The notes: generated by a model from the sequence alone, not told the origin. A stretch of DNA of 64,000 nucleotides from Flammeovirga sp. EKP202 (GCF_014534745.1 NZ_JACVVP010000003.1:1-64000), one strand, 5' to 3'. Shown: positions 1-7,544, counted from the stretch's first letter. Program-made: numbers and translations.

Positions 1-4
1 CTTG

Positions 5-77
5 TGGTGATGGGCGGATTCGAACCGCCGACACACGGATTTTCAGTCCGATGCTCTACCAACTGAGCTACATCACC
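5..77 (-). tRNA. tRNA-Phe (GAA), copy 1
   Basis: Read on the minus strand this is a 73-nt cloverleaf: acceptor arm GGTGATG/CATCACC, D arm with AGCTCAGTTGGTAGAGC, anticodon loop CTGAAAA (anticodon GAA, phenylalanine) and T arm GGTTCGAATCC. The discriminator base is A and no CCA is encoded (CAA follows), so CCA must be added after transcription. The outermost anticodon-stem pair appears to be a T-T mismatch. It is identical to the second copy at 117-189. Confidence 0.95.
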
Positions 78-116
78 GGGAAACTATTTTAGAGTCTTGT
101 TTAACCTTTAGACTTG

Positions 117-189
117 TGGTGATGGGCGGATTCGAACCGCCGACACACGGATTTTCAGTCCGATGCTCTACCAACTGAGCTACATCACC
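117..189 (-). tRNA. tRNA-Phe (GAA), copy 2
   Basis: Second, identical tRNA-Phe on the minus strand with anticodon GAA in loop CTGAAAA. It lies closest to the promoter at 227-257, so it is the first gene of the tandem transcript; the other copy follows 39 nt downstream. The flanking base after the acceptor stem is A without an encoded CCA. The repeat period is 112 nt. Confidence 0.95.
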
Positions 190-226
190 AGATACTAGAA
201 AAGTACCTTTTTCGCTTAAAGCGATG

Positions 227-257
227 CAAAAGTGGGGAAAAAAGTTGTTTAATCAAA
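227..257 (-). promoter_or_regulatory. Promoter of the tRNA-Phe pair
   Basis: On the minus strand TTTG (257-254) is followed after exactly 19 nt by CACTTTTGCA, with the box at 234-227. This fits the Bacteroidota promoter TTTG-N19-TAnnTTTG with one mismatch (C for T in the first position). The tRNA starts about 38 nt downstream of the box. Confidence 0.6.
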
Positions 258-297
258 CTATCTGCCAAAGAAAATTTCATTTTTAATTAAACAGTAG

Positions 298-978
298 TTA
301 ACAAGCTTTCTCGTGATTTAAGTTGTTAAGAAGTTTTACTTTGGCTAAGGAGTTGATTCTAAATTGTTTGCCGGTAGATTTTTCTGTGCATAAATAATAC
401 TTACGTAATTTTTTATTTCTAATAAAAATTCTTCCATCTTCCATAGAAAAAGCATCATTGTCATGAATGTCGTCTAAATAGATGGTGGTATGATCTTGTT
501 CTTGGTCGTAAAATGCCAATGCTTTTTTTAATGTAATGTCATTTCCACTTGATGCAGAAGGATTTTTTTTATGCTCTTTTACTTCTTTGATTAAGTTGGA
601 AGGGAAGATTTTATGGTCCAATAAAAAATCCAATAATCTTCTAAAATTACTTTTCCATTCTTTTCCATGAGGAGCAACCCTATTTTGGTATTCATCCCAA
701 GTGAGGAGGTGTGCCACTTCATGGGTAAAAGTGATGATAAACTGATATGGATTTAAGGTCGAATTAATACTGATTTTATGGCCGTGCCCTCTTTGAGGAG
801 GTCTATAATCGCCGTTGATGGTTTTTCTTCCTCCTTTAATAGTCACATAAATCTGATATTTCAATATCCAATGTGCAAAAATCGTTGCAGCCTCAGGAGT
901 CGTATATTTAGATAAACGTTCTGTAATTTCTGTATGGGTCATTGATTGATTTTGAGGTTGTGCGGACTTCATTTTCAT
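298..978 (-). CDS. SprT-like zinc metalloprotein
   Basis: A 226-residue protein with a zincin active-site motif HEVAH at residues 86-90 (HExxH) and a possible third ligand His104 in HGKEW, the arrangement of the SprT/SprT-like family. That family includes bacterial SprT proteins of unknown role and the eukaryotic DNA-protein crosslink protease Spartan. There is no signal peptide or membrane segment, so it should be cytoplasmic. The C-terminal third is basic and lacks the cysteine cluster seen in many SprT zinc ribbons. Met3 is an alternative start. It stands alone, downstream of the tRNA genes on the same strand. The family call is firm; the substrate is unknown. Confidence 0.8.
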   Translation of the reverse strand: MKMKSAQPQNQSMTHTEITERLSKYTTPEAATIFAHWILKYQIYVTIKGGRKTINGDYRPPQRGHGHKISINSTLNPYQFIITFTHEVAHLLTWDEYQNRVAPHGKEWKSNFRRLLDFLLDHKIFPSNLIKEVKEHKKNPSASSGNDITLKKALAFYDQEQDHTTIYLDDIHDNDAFSMEDGRIFIRNKKLRKYYLCTEKSTGKQFRINSLAKVKLLNNLNHEKAC

Positions 979-1090
979 ATAGAATTTATTGATTTCTTAT
1001 TTCTTTATTCAATTTTTACTTGATTAGTACAATAATGTGTTTCTAATTGACAATATTAAACGGAATCTTTTGAAATAAAAGTAAAAAAAA

Positions 1091-1909
1091 ATGAAAGGAG
1101 ATATGACGATTGAAGATCCAAGGTTAAGAGCATTTAAAAGGTTGTTGGATATTATGGACGAATTGAGAGAAAAGTGCCCTTGGGATCAAAAACAAACTTT
1201 AGAATCACTTCGTCACCTTACCATAGAAGAAGTATACGAACTTTCAGATGCTATCATTGAGGATGATAAAGCAGAAATCAAAAAAGAATTAGGAGATGTA
1301 ATGCTTCATTTGGTGTTTTACGCAAAAATTGGTTCAGAGACAGGAGATTTCAATGTTGAAAGTGTACTCAATTCTATTTGTGAAAAACTGATCGTGAGAC
1401 ATCCACATATATATGGAGATACAGAAGTTGCAGATGCTGAAGAGGTAAGTAGAAATTGGGAGTTGATTAAACTTAAGGAAAAAGAGAATAAAAATAAAAC
1501 AGTGTTGGGAGGTGTACCAAAATCACTTCCAGCATTATTGAAAGCGTTAAGAATTCAGGACAAAGCAGCAGGTGTTGGTTTTGAATGGGATAACAAAGAA
1601 GATGTTTACAAAAAAGTAGAAGAGGAGTTACAGGAGCTTCAAGAGGAGGTAATAGCTAATGATAAAGGAGCTGATAATTTAGATAAAATGGAAGATGAAT
1701 TTGGAGACGTCATGTTTTCAATGATCAACTATGCACGCTTTTTAAATATCAACCCTTCTGATGCATTAGAAAGAACGAATAAAAAGTTCATTGATAGATT
1801 TAACAAAATGGAAGAAAGAATGAGTCAGGAAAATGTTGATTTTGAGGCTCTTTCATTAGAAGAGATGGATAGGTATTGGGATGAAATCAAAAAAAATGAA
1901 AAAAAATAG
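1091..1909 (+). CDS. mazG: Nucleoside triphosphate pyrophosphohydrolase MazG
   Basis: A 272-residue protein close to the 263 residues of E. coli MazG. It hydrolyses (d)NTPs to NMP and pyrophosphate, cleaning the nucleotide pool or lowering ppGpp-related signalling. Two tandem MazG helices are visible: the N-terminal domain with CPWDQKQTLESLRHLTIEE (residues 30-48) and ELGDVMLHLVFYA, and the C-terminal domain with VEEELQELQEEV and EFGDVMFSMINYARF, the ExxE/ExxD metal-binding pattern. The ATG at 1103 (Met5) is an alternative start. It has no toxin-antitoxin neighbour (no mazEF), so a housekeeping role is likely. The C-terminus is lysine-rich. Confidence 0.93.
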   Translation: MKGDMTIEDPRLRAFKRLLDIMDELREKCPWDQKQTLESLRHLTIEEVYELSDAIIEDDKAEIKKELGDVMLHLVFYAKIGSETGDFNVESVLNSICEKLIVRHPHIYGDTEVADAEEVSRNWELIKLKEKENKNKTVLGGVPKSLPALLKALRIQDKAAGVGFEWDNKEDVYKKVEEELQELQEEVIANDKGADNLDKMEDEFGDVMFSMINYARFLNINPSDALERTNKKFIDRFNKMEERMSQENVDFEALSLEEMDRYWDEIKKNEKK

Positions 1910-2016
1910 GAACTTTTTTGTCTATATCTTAAATCTAATTGTCTAATCTATACAAAAGCTTTATCTGGATATTTATAAGTTTTTAGTCCAATTTGTTATT
2001 CGTTAATTATGGTGTT

Positions 2017-2187
2017 ATGGTAACTTTTAACTTTAAAAAGAAAAACAATTCATCTCATTCTACAAAGCATAAAAACTATGCAGACCGTTTTGAGACTGCT
2101 ATCAAAAATCTTGACTTGTATGTTGAGGAGGAAAAAGTTAGAAATAAGATGGAATTGAATAAAAAATTTGAGGGATATATCCTCTAA
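2017..2187 (+). CDS. Small hypothetical protein (56 aa)
   Basis: I do not recognise this protein. It is basic and lysine-rich near the N-terminus (NFKKKNN) and then forms a likely amphipathic helix with charged residues up to KKFEGYIL. No signal peptide or membrane segment is seen. I prefer the ATG at 2017 over the upstream TTG at 1993, which would add eight hydrophobic residues. The ORF lies between mazG and a convergent terminator, and the stop precedes the hairpin by about 50 nt, which is what a real short gene would show. Coding status is uncertain. Confidence 0.5.
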   Translation: MVTFNFKKKNNSSHSTKHKNYADRFETAIKNLDLYVEEEKVRNKMELNKKFEGYIL

Positions 2188-2238
2188 TTCATTGTCAATC
2201 GAAAACTATAGATAAAGTATACTTTTATGTATACTGAG

Positions 2239-2276
2239 AAGGTTGCTTGTGAGTCAAAAACTTTACAAGCAACCTT
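2239..2276. terminator. Hairpin terminator between convergent genes
   Basis: A perfect 12-bp stem, AAGGTTGCTTGT (2239-2250) with ACAAGCAACCTT (2265-2276), loop of 14 nt, followed by TTGTGTTT. It sits between the plus-strand small ORF and the minus-strand serine dehydratase gene and could serve the plus strand, with weaker A/T flanks for the other direction. Confidence 0.75.
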
Positions 2277-2301
2277 TTGTGTTTAAAGAGATTTTGGTCT
2301 A

Positions 2302-3204
2302 TTACTCTTCACTAGAGTCAATAATGTCAATATCCGAAATCAGTACTTTTTTGGAAATGCTCTTTCCTGTAGGAGTAGCTGCCAAACCACCTAAAGCAGT
2401 TTCTTTATAACGGTCTTCCATGCTTTGTCCTACTTCTCCCATTGCATCTACACATTCATCAACAGGAATGACACCGCTTACATTTGCAATAGCAATTTGT
2501 GCTGAAGAATTGGCAATCGCAGCAGCACTTGCATTTCTTACCACACAAGGAACTTCTACAAGACCTGCAACAGGATCACATACCAAGCCTAACATACATT
2601 GAGTAGTGATAGCTACTGCATTAAAAATCATGTCAATGCTACCACCAAGGCAATGCACAATTGCACCAGAGGACATTGCGGCAGCAGTTCCTGTTTCAGC
2701 TTGACACCCACCTACAGCACCAGCAATACCTGATTTTTTCTCCATAATTAGAGCTATACCGGCGGCAATGAGCAATCCTTCATAAATTTTTTCGTCCTCA
2801 ATATTGTGGAGCTCTTGTAAAGTGACAAGTACACCAGGTAAAATTCCCGACGCACCAGCAGTTGGTGCTGCCACAACTCTACCCATGCAGGAGTTGACTT
2901 CTTTGGCGGCCAAAGCACGTGCTACCAAAAGTTTAAATTCTTCAGAAAGTACGTTGATTGGAGTTTTCATTACCTTTTTGCCTCCATTTTCGATCATTCC
3001 AGATCGTGAGGTCATATCTTCATGAAGACCTGTTTTTACAGCGTCTTTCATGACTAGGAAAGCGTTCTTTAGTGCAGCTTGGATTTCATCTTTGGTGCGC
3101 TCCTTTTCTCTGATTTCATACTCAAGAACAGGTTGATAAAGAGGAATATTTTTCTTTACACAATACTCTTTCCATTCTAAAAATGTCTCAAAAAGTACGG
3201 CCAT
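2302..3204 (-). CDS. sdaAA: L-serine ammonia-lyase, iron-sulfur dependent, alpha subunit
   Basis: Converts L-serine to pyruvate and ammonia using a 4Fe-4S cluster. The 300 residues match the length of the two-chain type alpha subunit (Bacillus SdaAA, about 300 aa), not the fused 450-residue SdaA. Hallmarks: AAPTAGASGILPG near residue 112, VGGCQAETGTAAAM, and GLVCDPVAGLVEVPCV, which supplies the cluster cysteines. The C-terminus ends with an acidic tail (DIIDSSEE). No beta subunit (sdaAB) lies next to it within this window, so the partner must be elsewhere. It is transcribed alone, divergent from nuoA. Confidence 0.92.
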   Translation of the reverse strand: MAVLFETFLEWKEYCVKKNIPLYQPVLEYEIREKERTKDEIQAALKNAFLVMKDAVKTGLHEDMTSRSGMIENGGKKVMKTPINVLSEEFKLLVARALAAKEVNSCMGRVVAAPTAGASGILPGVLVTLQELHNIEDEKIYEGLLIAAGIALIMEKKSGIAGAVGGCQAETGTAAAMSSGAIVHCLGGSIDMIFNAVAITTQCMLGLVCDPVAGLVEVPCVVRNASAAAIANSSAQIAIANVSGVIPVDECVDAMGEVGQSMEDRYKETALGGLAATPTGKSISKKVLISDIDIIDSSEE

Positions 3205-3287
3205 GTTATGATAGTGTTTATATGGTTAGTATTTTTATCCCGAAATTTATACAAAAGAAATAATTCAACCTCGAATTTTCTATTTTT

Positions 3288-3773
3288 ATGAGCAATCAAA
3301 TCCTAACAGACTTCGGGAATATAGCTTTATTCGTCATAGTAGGTGTCATTTTTGTTTTAGGCGGTTTAATCGCTTCTAGTTTATTGCGTCCCAACAGACC
3401 AAGTCATGAAAAGTTGACTACCTATGAATCAGGAGAGGATCCGGTAGGTTCAGCATGGGGAGGTTTCAATATAAGATTTTATATTATCGCCTTGATTTTT
3501 CTTCTTTTTGAAGTAGAGATTTTATTCTTATTCCCATGGGCAACAGTATTTGGTGATGCAGAAAAAATAGAACAAACCAATGGCGTTTGGGGTTGGTTTG
3601 CTTTAGTGGAAATATTTCTTTTTGTGGGAATATTGATTGTGGGCTTAGCTTACGTTTGGAAAAAAGGCTTTTTAGATTGGGTGAAACCAACAACTACAGA
3701 AAGCTCTTCTCAAATCGCTAAAGGTTTTGATAAGAACCTTTACGATCAATTTAATAAGCAATACACTAAATAA
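3288..3773 (+). CDS. nuoA: NADH-quinone oxidoreductase subunit A
   Basis: Membrane subunit of respiratory complex I, inner membrane. Three membrane helices are visible: residues about 10-32, 62-84 and 100-122. The family signature YESGEDPVGSAWGGFNIRFY lies between helices 1 and 2 and FEVEILFLFPWA follows. The 161 residues are longer than the usual 120-140, with a polar C-terminal tail of about 30 residues. No other nuo gene follows; the next gene is an unrelated lipoprotein eight nt after the stop. nuoB and the rest must be elsewhere, which is unusual since nuoA normally heads the operon. Confidence 0.93.
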   Translation: MSNQILTDFGNIALFVIVGVIFVLGGLIASSLLRPNRPSHEKLTTYESGEDPVGSAWGGFNIRFYIIALIFLLFEVEILFLFPWATVFGDAEKIEQTNGVWGWFALVEIFLFVGILIVGLAYVWKKGFLDWVKPTTTESSSQIAKGFDKNLYDQFNKQYTK

Positions 3774-3780
3774 TATTAGT

Positions 3781-5181
3781 TTGAAATCTATTCATCTATT
3801 TTTTTATATAGCAATAGGGGTCTGTTTTTTTGTTTCTTGTGATCCTAAAGACGAGATCTTATCTTCTGACCCTAATATAAGATTATCGTTTTCTCAAGAT
3901 ACCATTTTCTTTGATACCTTGTATACATCAAAAGTGGATGAAGGGATAGATATGCCCAGTATTACACAGCGTTTTAAAGTCTATAATAGTAGCGAAAATG
4001 CCGTGAACATTGCCGAAATATCACTTTCCGATCCAGACAATGTATATCAATTGCTGATTAATGGTCAGGCATCGGATAAAGTAGAGAATGCTTTCTTAAG
4101 AGGTGGAGATAGTATGCTGATTTTTGCTGAAGCTAATATTCCACATGAAAATAACGATGAAATCCGAGAGTTTATCGGAAGTGTCAACCTCTTCACTAAC
4201 GGAAACAGACAAGAAGTAATCTTAAGTGCTTTTGCAGAAGATCCCTATTACATCTCTGGCGGAGAAATAATTAATGGAAACGTTATTTGGTCAAAAGGAA
4301 GACCTTATGTGATTGTGGATTCTTTATTTGTTTCCGAGTCATCTTCATTGACGGTAGAGGCGGGTTCAAGATTAGTTTTTAATAATGATGCAAAAATCCA
4401 TATAAGCGGTTCTTTAAAACTACAGGGTACAGTTGAAGATACAATTCGTTTGGAGAGTATTCGTGTAGATGGAAGGTACTTCAATTCACCTGGACAGTGG
4501 GGAGGTTTAATATTTGATTCATTGAGTAATAACAATGAGGTAAAGGGAGTTCATTTAAAAAATGCTACCTTTGGGCTCTATATTTATCACCCAGACGAAG
4601 ATGATATTATTGATTTAACTGTAGAAAATTCTACAATTGAGAATATTTCTCAGGTAGGGATCAATGCTATTGGGGCAGATGTTTCTGTCGTTAATTCAAT
4701 TATTAGCCATACAGTAAGTAATGCATATAGTCATTCGTCAGGCGGTAAATGTAATTTTATCTACAATACAGTCGTTAATGAGAATACAGGCTTCTTCAGA
4801 GAAGGACCATCTGTAAGTTTTGGAACATCGGAAGATGAAACAATAAATACTATCGATTTAACACTAAAGAACAGTATTATCTGGGGTAGTTTAAGAGAAG
4901 AAATATTAATTCTTGATGGGGTAAATAGTATAAGTGTAATGCATAATTTACTGAAATCACCTAGAGAGGATTTTGATCAATCAAATATTTTAAATACCGA
5001 TCCCTTTTTTAAAGTACCCTATTCTTACAATTATCAACTATCAGAAGAGAGTCCTGCTAGAGATGCAGGAGTGGATGTTGTTGGGATTGAAACCGATCAA
5101 GTTGGTGTATCAAGAAACTCACCTCCAGATATTGGAGCTTTACAATATGTACCTGACCCGACTGCTGTTCCTGTAGAGTAA
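3781..5181 (+). CDS. Lipoprotein with right-handed parallel beta-helix
   Basis: Predicted surface or periplasmic lipoprotein of 466 residues. I chose the TTG at 3781, which gives signal peptide MKSIHLFFYIAIGVCFFVSC with lipobox FVSC; an upstream TTG at 3727 would overlap nuoA and add 18 residues. The first 150 residues form a beta-rich domain (SFSQDTIFFDTLYTS). From about residue 170 on there are short repeating strands with Val/Ile/Asn ladders, ending in the pattern SPARDAGVDVVG...PDIGALQY, typical of right-handed beta-helix (pectate-lyase-like) repeats in Bacteroidota. No catalytic residues could be assigned, so a carbohydrate-binding or adhesive role is only a guess. Confidence 0.75.
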   Translation: MKSIHLFFYIAIGVCFFVSCDPKDEILSSDPNIRLSFSQDTIFFDTLYTSKVDEGIDMPSITQRFKVYNSSENAVNIAEISLSDPDNVYQLLINGQASDKVENAFLRGGDSMLIFAEANIPHENNDEIREFIGSVNLFTNGNRQEVILSAFAEDPYYISGGEIINGNVIWSKGRPYVIVDSLFVSESSSLTVEAGSRLVFNNDAKIHISGSLKLQGTVEDTIRLESIRVDGRYFNSPGQWGGLIFDSLSNNNEVKGVHLKNATFGLYIYHPDEDDIIDLTVENSTIENISQVGINAIGADVSVVNSIISHTVSNAYSHSSGGKCNFIYNTVVNENTGFFREGPSVSFGTSEDETINTIDLTLKNSIIWGSLREEILILDGVNSISVMHNLLKSPREDFDQSNILNTDPFFKVPYSYNYQLSEESPARDAGVDVVGIETDQVGVSRNSPPDIGALQYVPDPTAVPVE

Positions 5182-5239
5182 ATAAATGCTTTTTAAATCA
5201 GAAACATAAGTACGTTTGTACTGTATAACTTTATCGAAA

Positions 5240-6124
5240 TTGAAGAAACAAATTCTAATTTTATTTTATTTCCTATCTATCTCATTATTATCATTCGGAC
5301 AGAAGATTCAGGAGCTTAAACTACTTGATATTAAACAGATGACTCAATATAAGGGTCGTTTCGATTTAAGTGGTATTTCTTATCAAGAAGATAATATTTA
5401 TGTTATCGCCGATAAAAAGGAAAATAATCATATCTATAAGTTGAATTGGGAAGAAGAAAATTGGACTATTTCCCTAGAAGTAACTTTTGATTTAGGTGTT
5501 GATATAGATATAGAAGGTATTGCATTGTATAATAAGGATGCTTATTTGATAAATGAAGCCAATAATGAAGTTTATAAGGTGGATTTAAAAAATGGGAACT
5601 CTTCTAAATTGTCAATTGATTGGAGTAAATTAAAACTTCCTAAGAAGAAATGGCAAAAAAATGCTGGTTTTGAAGGGATTACCATTGACGAAGAAAAGCA
5701 CATTCTCTACTTAGTAAAAGAAAGAGATCCAAGATTTGTAATAGAAATTGATTTAAAGAACAATACAATCATAGAGGAATACGATGTTAAGAAGACGTGT
5801 TCTAAAGATTTTGCGGATTTATATTTCTATGAAGGATTTATTTATGGAATAGAACGAAATGCTTTATGTATTGCTAAAATAGATCCTGTAACGCATAAGG
5901 TTGTACAGCATTTAAGTTATAAAAACGTTGCAAGCAGAGACGGAGAAAAATTATACGAACCTGTAAAATACGGTATGGCTGAAGCATTAATGATCAAAGA
6001 TGGCGTGATTTGGCTCGGTTGGGACAATAATGGAGAAGAAGTTTCTGATTTTGCGAAAGAAAAATATAACCTAACAGGAAACCTTCCAGTGATAATGTTG
6101 CTTGAATTACCTGATGCTGAGTAA
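5240..6124 (+). CDS. Secreted beta-propeller protein, SdiA-regulated/phytase-esterase-like
   Basis: A 294-residue exported protein. The TTG at 5240 gives signal peptide MKKQILILFYFLSISLLSFG followed by Q; the TTG at 5216 would add eight residues. The mature part has repeated four-strand blades with recurring Glu-Gly motifs: DIEGIALYNKDAYLINE and GFEGITIDEEKHILYLVKE. These resemble the SdiA-regulated and the esterase-like phytase propeller families, which I recall only by pattern. The conserved Glu and Asp residues may bind calcium. It follows the beta-helix lipoprotein by 58 nt on the same strand and may share its transcript. Substrate unknown. Confidence 0.65.
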   Translation: MKKQILILFYFLSISLLSFGQKIQELKLLDIKQMTQYKGRFDLSGISYQEDNIYVIADKKENNHIYKLNWEEENWTISLEVTFDLGVDIDIEGIALYNKDAYLINEANNEVYKVDLKNGNSSKLSIDWSKLKLPKKKWQKNAGFEGITIDEEKHILYLVKERDPRFVIEIDLKNNTIIEEYDVKKTCSKDFADLYFYEGFIYGIERNALCIAKIDPVTHKVVQHLSYKNVASRDGEKLYEPVKYGMAEALMIKDGVIWLGWDNNGEEVSDFAKEKYNLTGNLPVIMLLELPDAE

Positions 6125-6256
6125 TTAAATATTCAAACAAATGTCATTAAACCTAACTTTTTCTCACTAGAATCGGTTTGATTCATTAGCAAAACATAAA
6201 ATTTGGCTGTTAAATGTAAAAGATTTTAAATTCATGTAGATATTTTCGCTAACTAC

Positions 6257-6287
6257 TTGGATTACAAAAAAAAGTGTTATACTTTTG
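6257..6287 (+). promoter_or_regulatory. Promoter of the rplP ribosomal protein cluster
   Basis: TTG at 6257-6259, spacer of 20 nt, then TACTTTTGCA with the -7 box TACTTTTG at 6280-6287, an exact match to the Bacteroidota TAnnTTTG element. Transcription should start near 6293, giving a leader of almost 190 nt ahead of rplP. Confidence 0.75.
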
Positions 6288-6440
6288 CAGTCCAAACCTC
6301 GGGAAACTACGTTTATAATTTAGACATGAGCGCAAGTCCTAAACTACTTAATAATAAGAAACATTGATTCTGTTATAAAAGAATTTAGCGTCAAACGCTT
6401 TAAGTTCTCCGAGAAGTTTGTGCACTTAGGCATAAGAAAT

Positions 6441-6457
6441 CGCAGGAGGTCCCTGCG
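6441..6457 (+). promoter_or_regulatory. Hairpin upstream of rplP
   Basis: Six-bp stem CGCAGG/CCTGCG with a five-base loop AGGTC. It ends 23 nt before the rplP start codon and carries a GGAGG sequence inside the stem-loop, so it could sequester or present a ribosome-binding element or a ribosomal-protein site. Confidence 0.4.
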
Positions 6458-6480
6458 TGTAGGTAAATAACAGAACGAAA

Positions 6481-6906
6481 ATGTTACAGCCAAAAAGAGT
6501 CAAGTTCAGAAAGAGACAAAAAGAAAGAAGTAGAAGCCATGGTATCGCGCAACGCGGTCATAGCGTTTCTTTCGGTAGCTTCGGTTTGAAAGCTCTTGAA
6601 GGTGGTTGGATCACTGCTCGTCAAATTGAGGCATCTCGTATTGCGATGACTCGTGCGATGAAGCGTGAAGGTCAGGTATGGATCCGTATCTTCCCTGACA
6701 AGCCAGTTACTTCAAAGCCAGCCGAGGTACGTATGGGTAAGGGTAAAGGTGCCCCTGCTTATTGGGTTGCTCCAGTGAAAGCCGGAACAATCTTGTTCGA
6801 ATCTGATGGAGTATCAATCGAGAGAGCTCAGGAGTCAATGAGATTGGCTGCACAAAAGCTCCCAATCAAAGTGAAGTTTGTAGTTCGACCAGACTACGTA
6901 GGATAA
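6481..6906 (+). CDS. rplP: 50S ribosomal protein L16
   Basis: Large-subunit protein L16 (uL16), 141 residues, which contacts the A-site tRNA region of 23S rRNA. It shows [17 protein letters not shown] at the N-terminus, a core with [20 protein letters not shown] and [17 protein letters not shown], all family hallmarks. It is the first gene of the cluster here: in most bacteria rpsC precedes it directly, but here a promoter and leader do. rpmC follows nine nt later. Confidence 0.97.
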   Translation: MLQPKRVKFRKRQKERSRSHGIAQRGHSVSFGSFGLKALEGGWITARQIEASRIAMTRAMKREGQVWIRIFPDKPVTSKPAEVRMGKGKGAPAYWVAPVKAGTILFESDGVSIERAQESMRLAAQKLPIKVKFVVRPDYVG

Positions 6907-6915
6907 GCTTAGAAG

Positions 6916-7248
6916 ATGAAAACACTAGATTTAAAAAAGCAGGTGAACGCAATGTCTTCAGAAGAGTTAGCAGAGAACATCAAAACTTCTCAAAAGCAAC
7001 TTGAAGATTTAGCTTATGCTCATGCAGTATCACCATTGGAGAACCCAATGCAACTTAGTTCACTAAGAAAGCAAGTAGCTCGTTTAAAAACAGCTTTACA
7101 TGCGAAAGTGACTGTTGAGTTGGAGGAAAAGGTTAAAGCTGAGAACGTAACTCGTGAGTCAATCACTGAGTTTTTGAACAAATCAACGTTTTTAGCACCT
7201 GTAAACAAGAAGATGGTCTTAAGAGCCATCGAGAAAGTTAACAACTAA
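6916..7248 (+). CDS. rpmC: 50S ribosomal protein L29, C-terminally extended
   Basis: The first 65 residues are a normal L29 (uL29): a helical hairpin with AENIKTSQKQLEDLAYAHAV and LSSLRKQVARLKTALH. The protein continues for about 45 further residues (to VLRAIEKVNN) where typical L29 ends at 60-70. The extra part is helical and contains FLNKSTFLAPVNKK. It is in frame with no sign of a frameshift, and rpsQ follows 18 nt later, so the extension is probably genuine. Its function is unknown; L29 lies near the polypeptide exit tunnel, so an extra contact there is possible. Confidence 0.93.
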   Translation: MKTLDLKKQVNAMSSEELAENIKTSQKQLEDLAYAHAVSPLENPMQLSSLRKQVARLKTALHAKVTVELEEKVKAENVTRESITEFLNKSTFLAPVNKKMVLRAIEKVNN

Positions 7249-7266
7249 GATACCTGACAGAGGATC

Positions 7267-7521
7267 ATGGAAAGAAACTTCAGAAAGCAGCGTACTGGAA
7301 TCGTTGTAAGCGACAAAATGGATAAGTCAATCACAGTGCAAGTGGAAACACGTCAAAAGCACCCGATGTACGGTAAGTTCATCAAGACGACTAAGAAATT
7401 TATGGCGCATGACGACAGCAACACTGCAGGTATCGGAGATACCGTTAGAATCATGGAGACGCGCCCAATGAGTGCGCGTAAACGTTGGAGATTGGTGGAG
7501 ATCGTAGAGAAAGCGAAGTAA
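7267..7521 (+). CDS. rpsQ: 30S ribosomal protein S17
   Basis: Small-subunit protein S17 (uS17), 84 residues, an OB-fold that binds 16S rRNA early in assembly. The typical run [19 protein letters not shown], then [20 protein letters not shown] and the [20 protein letters not shown] segment are all present. It is the last gene of what would be the S10 operon in E. coli; a 71-nt gap with a hairpin separates it from rplN. Confidence 0.97.
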   Translation: MERNFRKQRTGIVVSDKMDKSITVQVETRQKHPMYGKFIKTTKKFMAHDDSNTAGIGDTVRIMETRPMSARKRWRLVEIVEKAK

Positions 7522-7526
7522 TTCCT

Positions 7527-7544
7527 TTTTCGATCCATCGAAAA
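7527..7544 (+). terminator. Intercistronic hairpin at the S10/spc border
   Basis: Palindromic arms TTTTCGAT and ATCGAAAA with a two-base centre, followed after six bases by TTTTTT. It lies in the 71-nt gap between rpsQ and rplN, exactly where E. coli has the S10/spc operon boundary. It may be an attenuator or an RNA-processing site rather than a full terminator, because no promoter box was seen before rplN. Confidence 0.35.

Larger units (their letters stand above)
1..190. repeat. Tandem direct repeat of the tRNA-Phe gene
   Basis: The tRNA and a few bases downstream (cttgtggtgatgggcgg...) are repeated exactly with a period of 112 nt; the spacer (78-112) is not repeated. This is a simple local gene duplication, which raises gene dosage and can be a site of recombination between copies. 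Confidence 0.85.
6125..6480 (+). other. Promoter and long leader of the rplP cluster
   Basis: A 356-nt region without a conserved protein gene. It holds the promoter at 6257-6287 and a transcribed leader of about 185 nt that contains a 13-codon ORF (6326-6367, MSASPKLLNNKKH) and, just before rplP, a small hairpin at 6441-6457. The stretch 6395-6440 also has short complementary arms (TTCTC/GAGAA; AGCG/CGCT). The leader length and folding suggest post-transcriptional control of the ribosomal cluster; I recognise no known leader class. I found no rpsC remnant. Confidence 0.5.

Noticed and set aside
1-190. Repeat considered as an integration (att) site or CRISPR
   Set aside because: The repeated unit is a complete tRNA gene with just two copies, and no integrase, Cas gene or foreign cargo is nearby.
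3727-3780. Upstream TTG start for the beta-helix lipoprotein
   Set aside because: It would overlap nuoA by 47 bases and push the hydrophobic signal segment away from the N-terminus; the TTG at 3781 gives a canonical lipoprotein signal.
6125-6480. Remnant of rpsC ahead of rplP
   Set aside because: Translation of the leader in three forward frames shows stops at short intervals and nothing like the C-terminus of S3.
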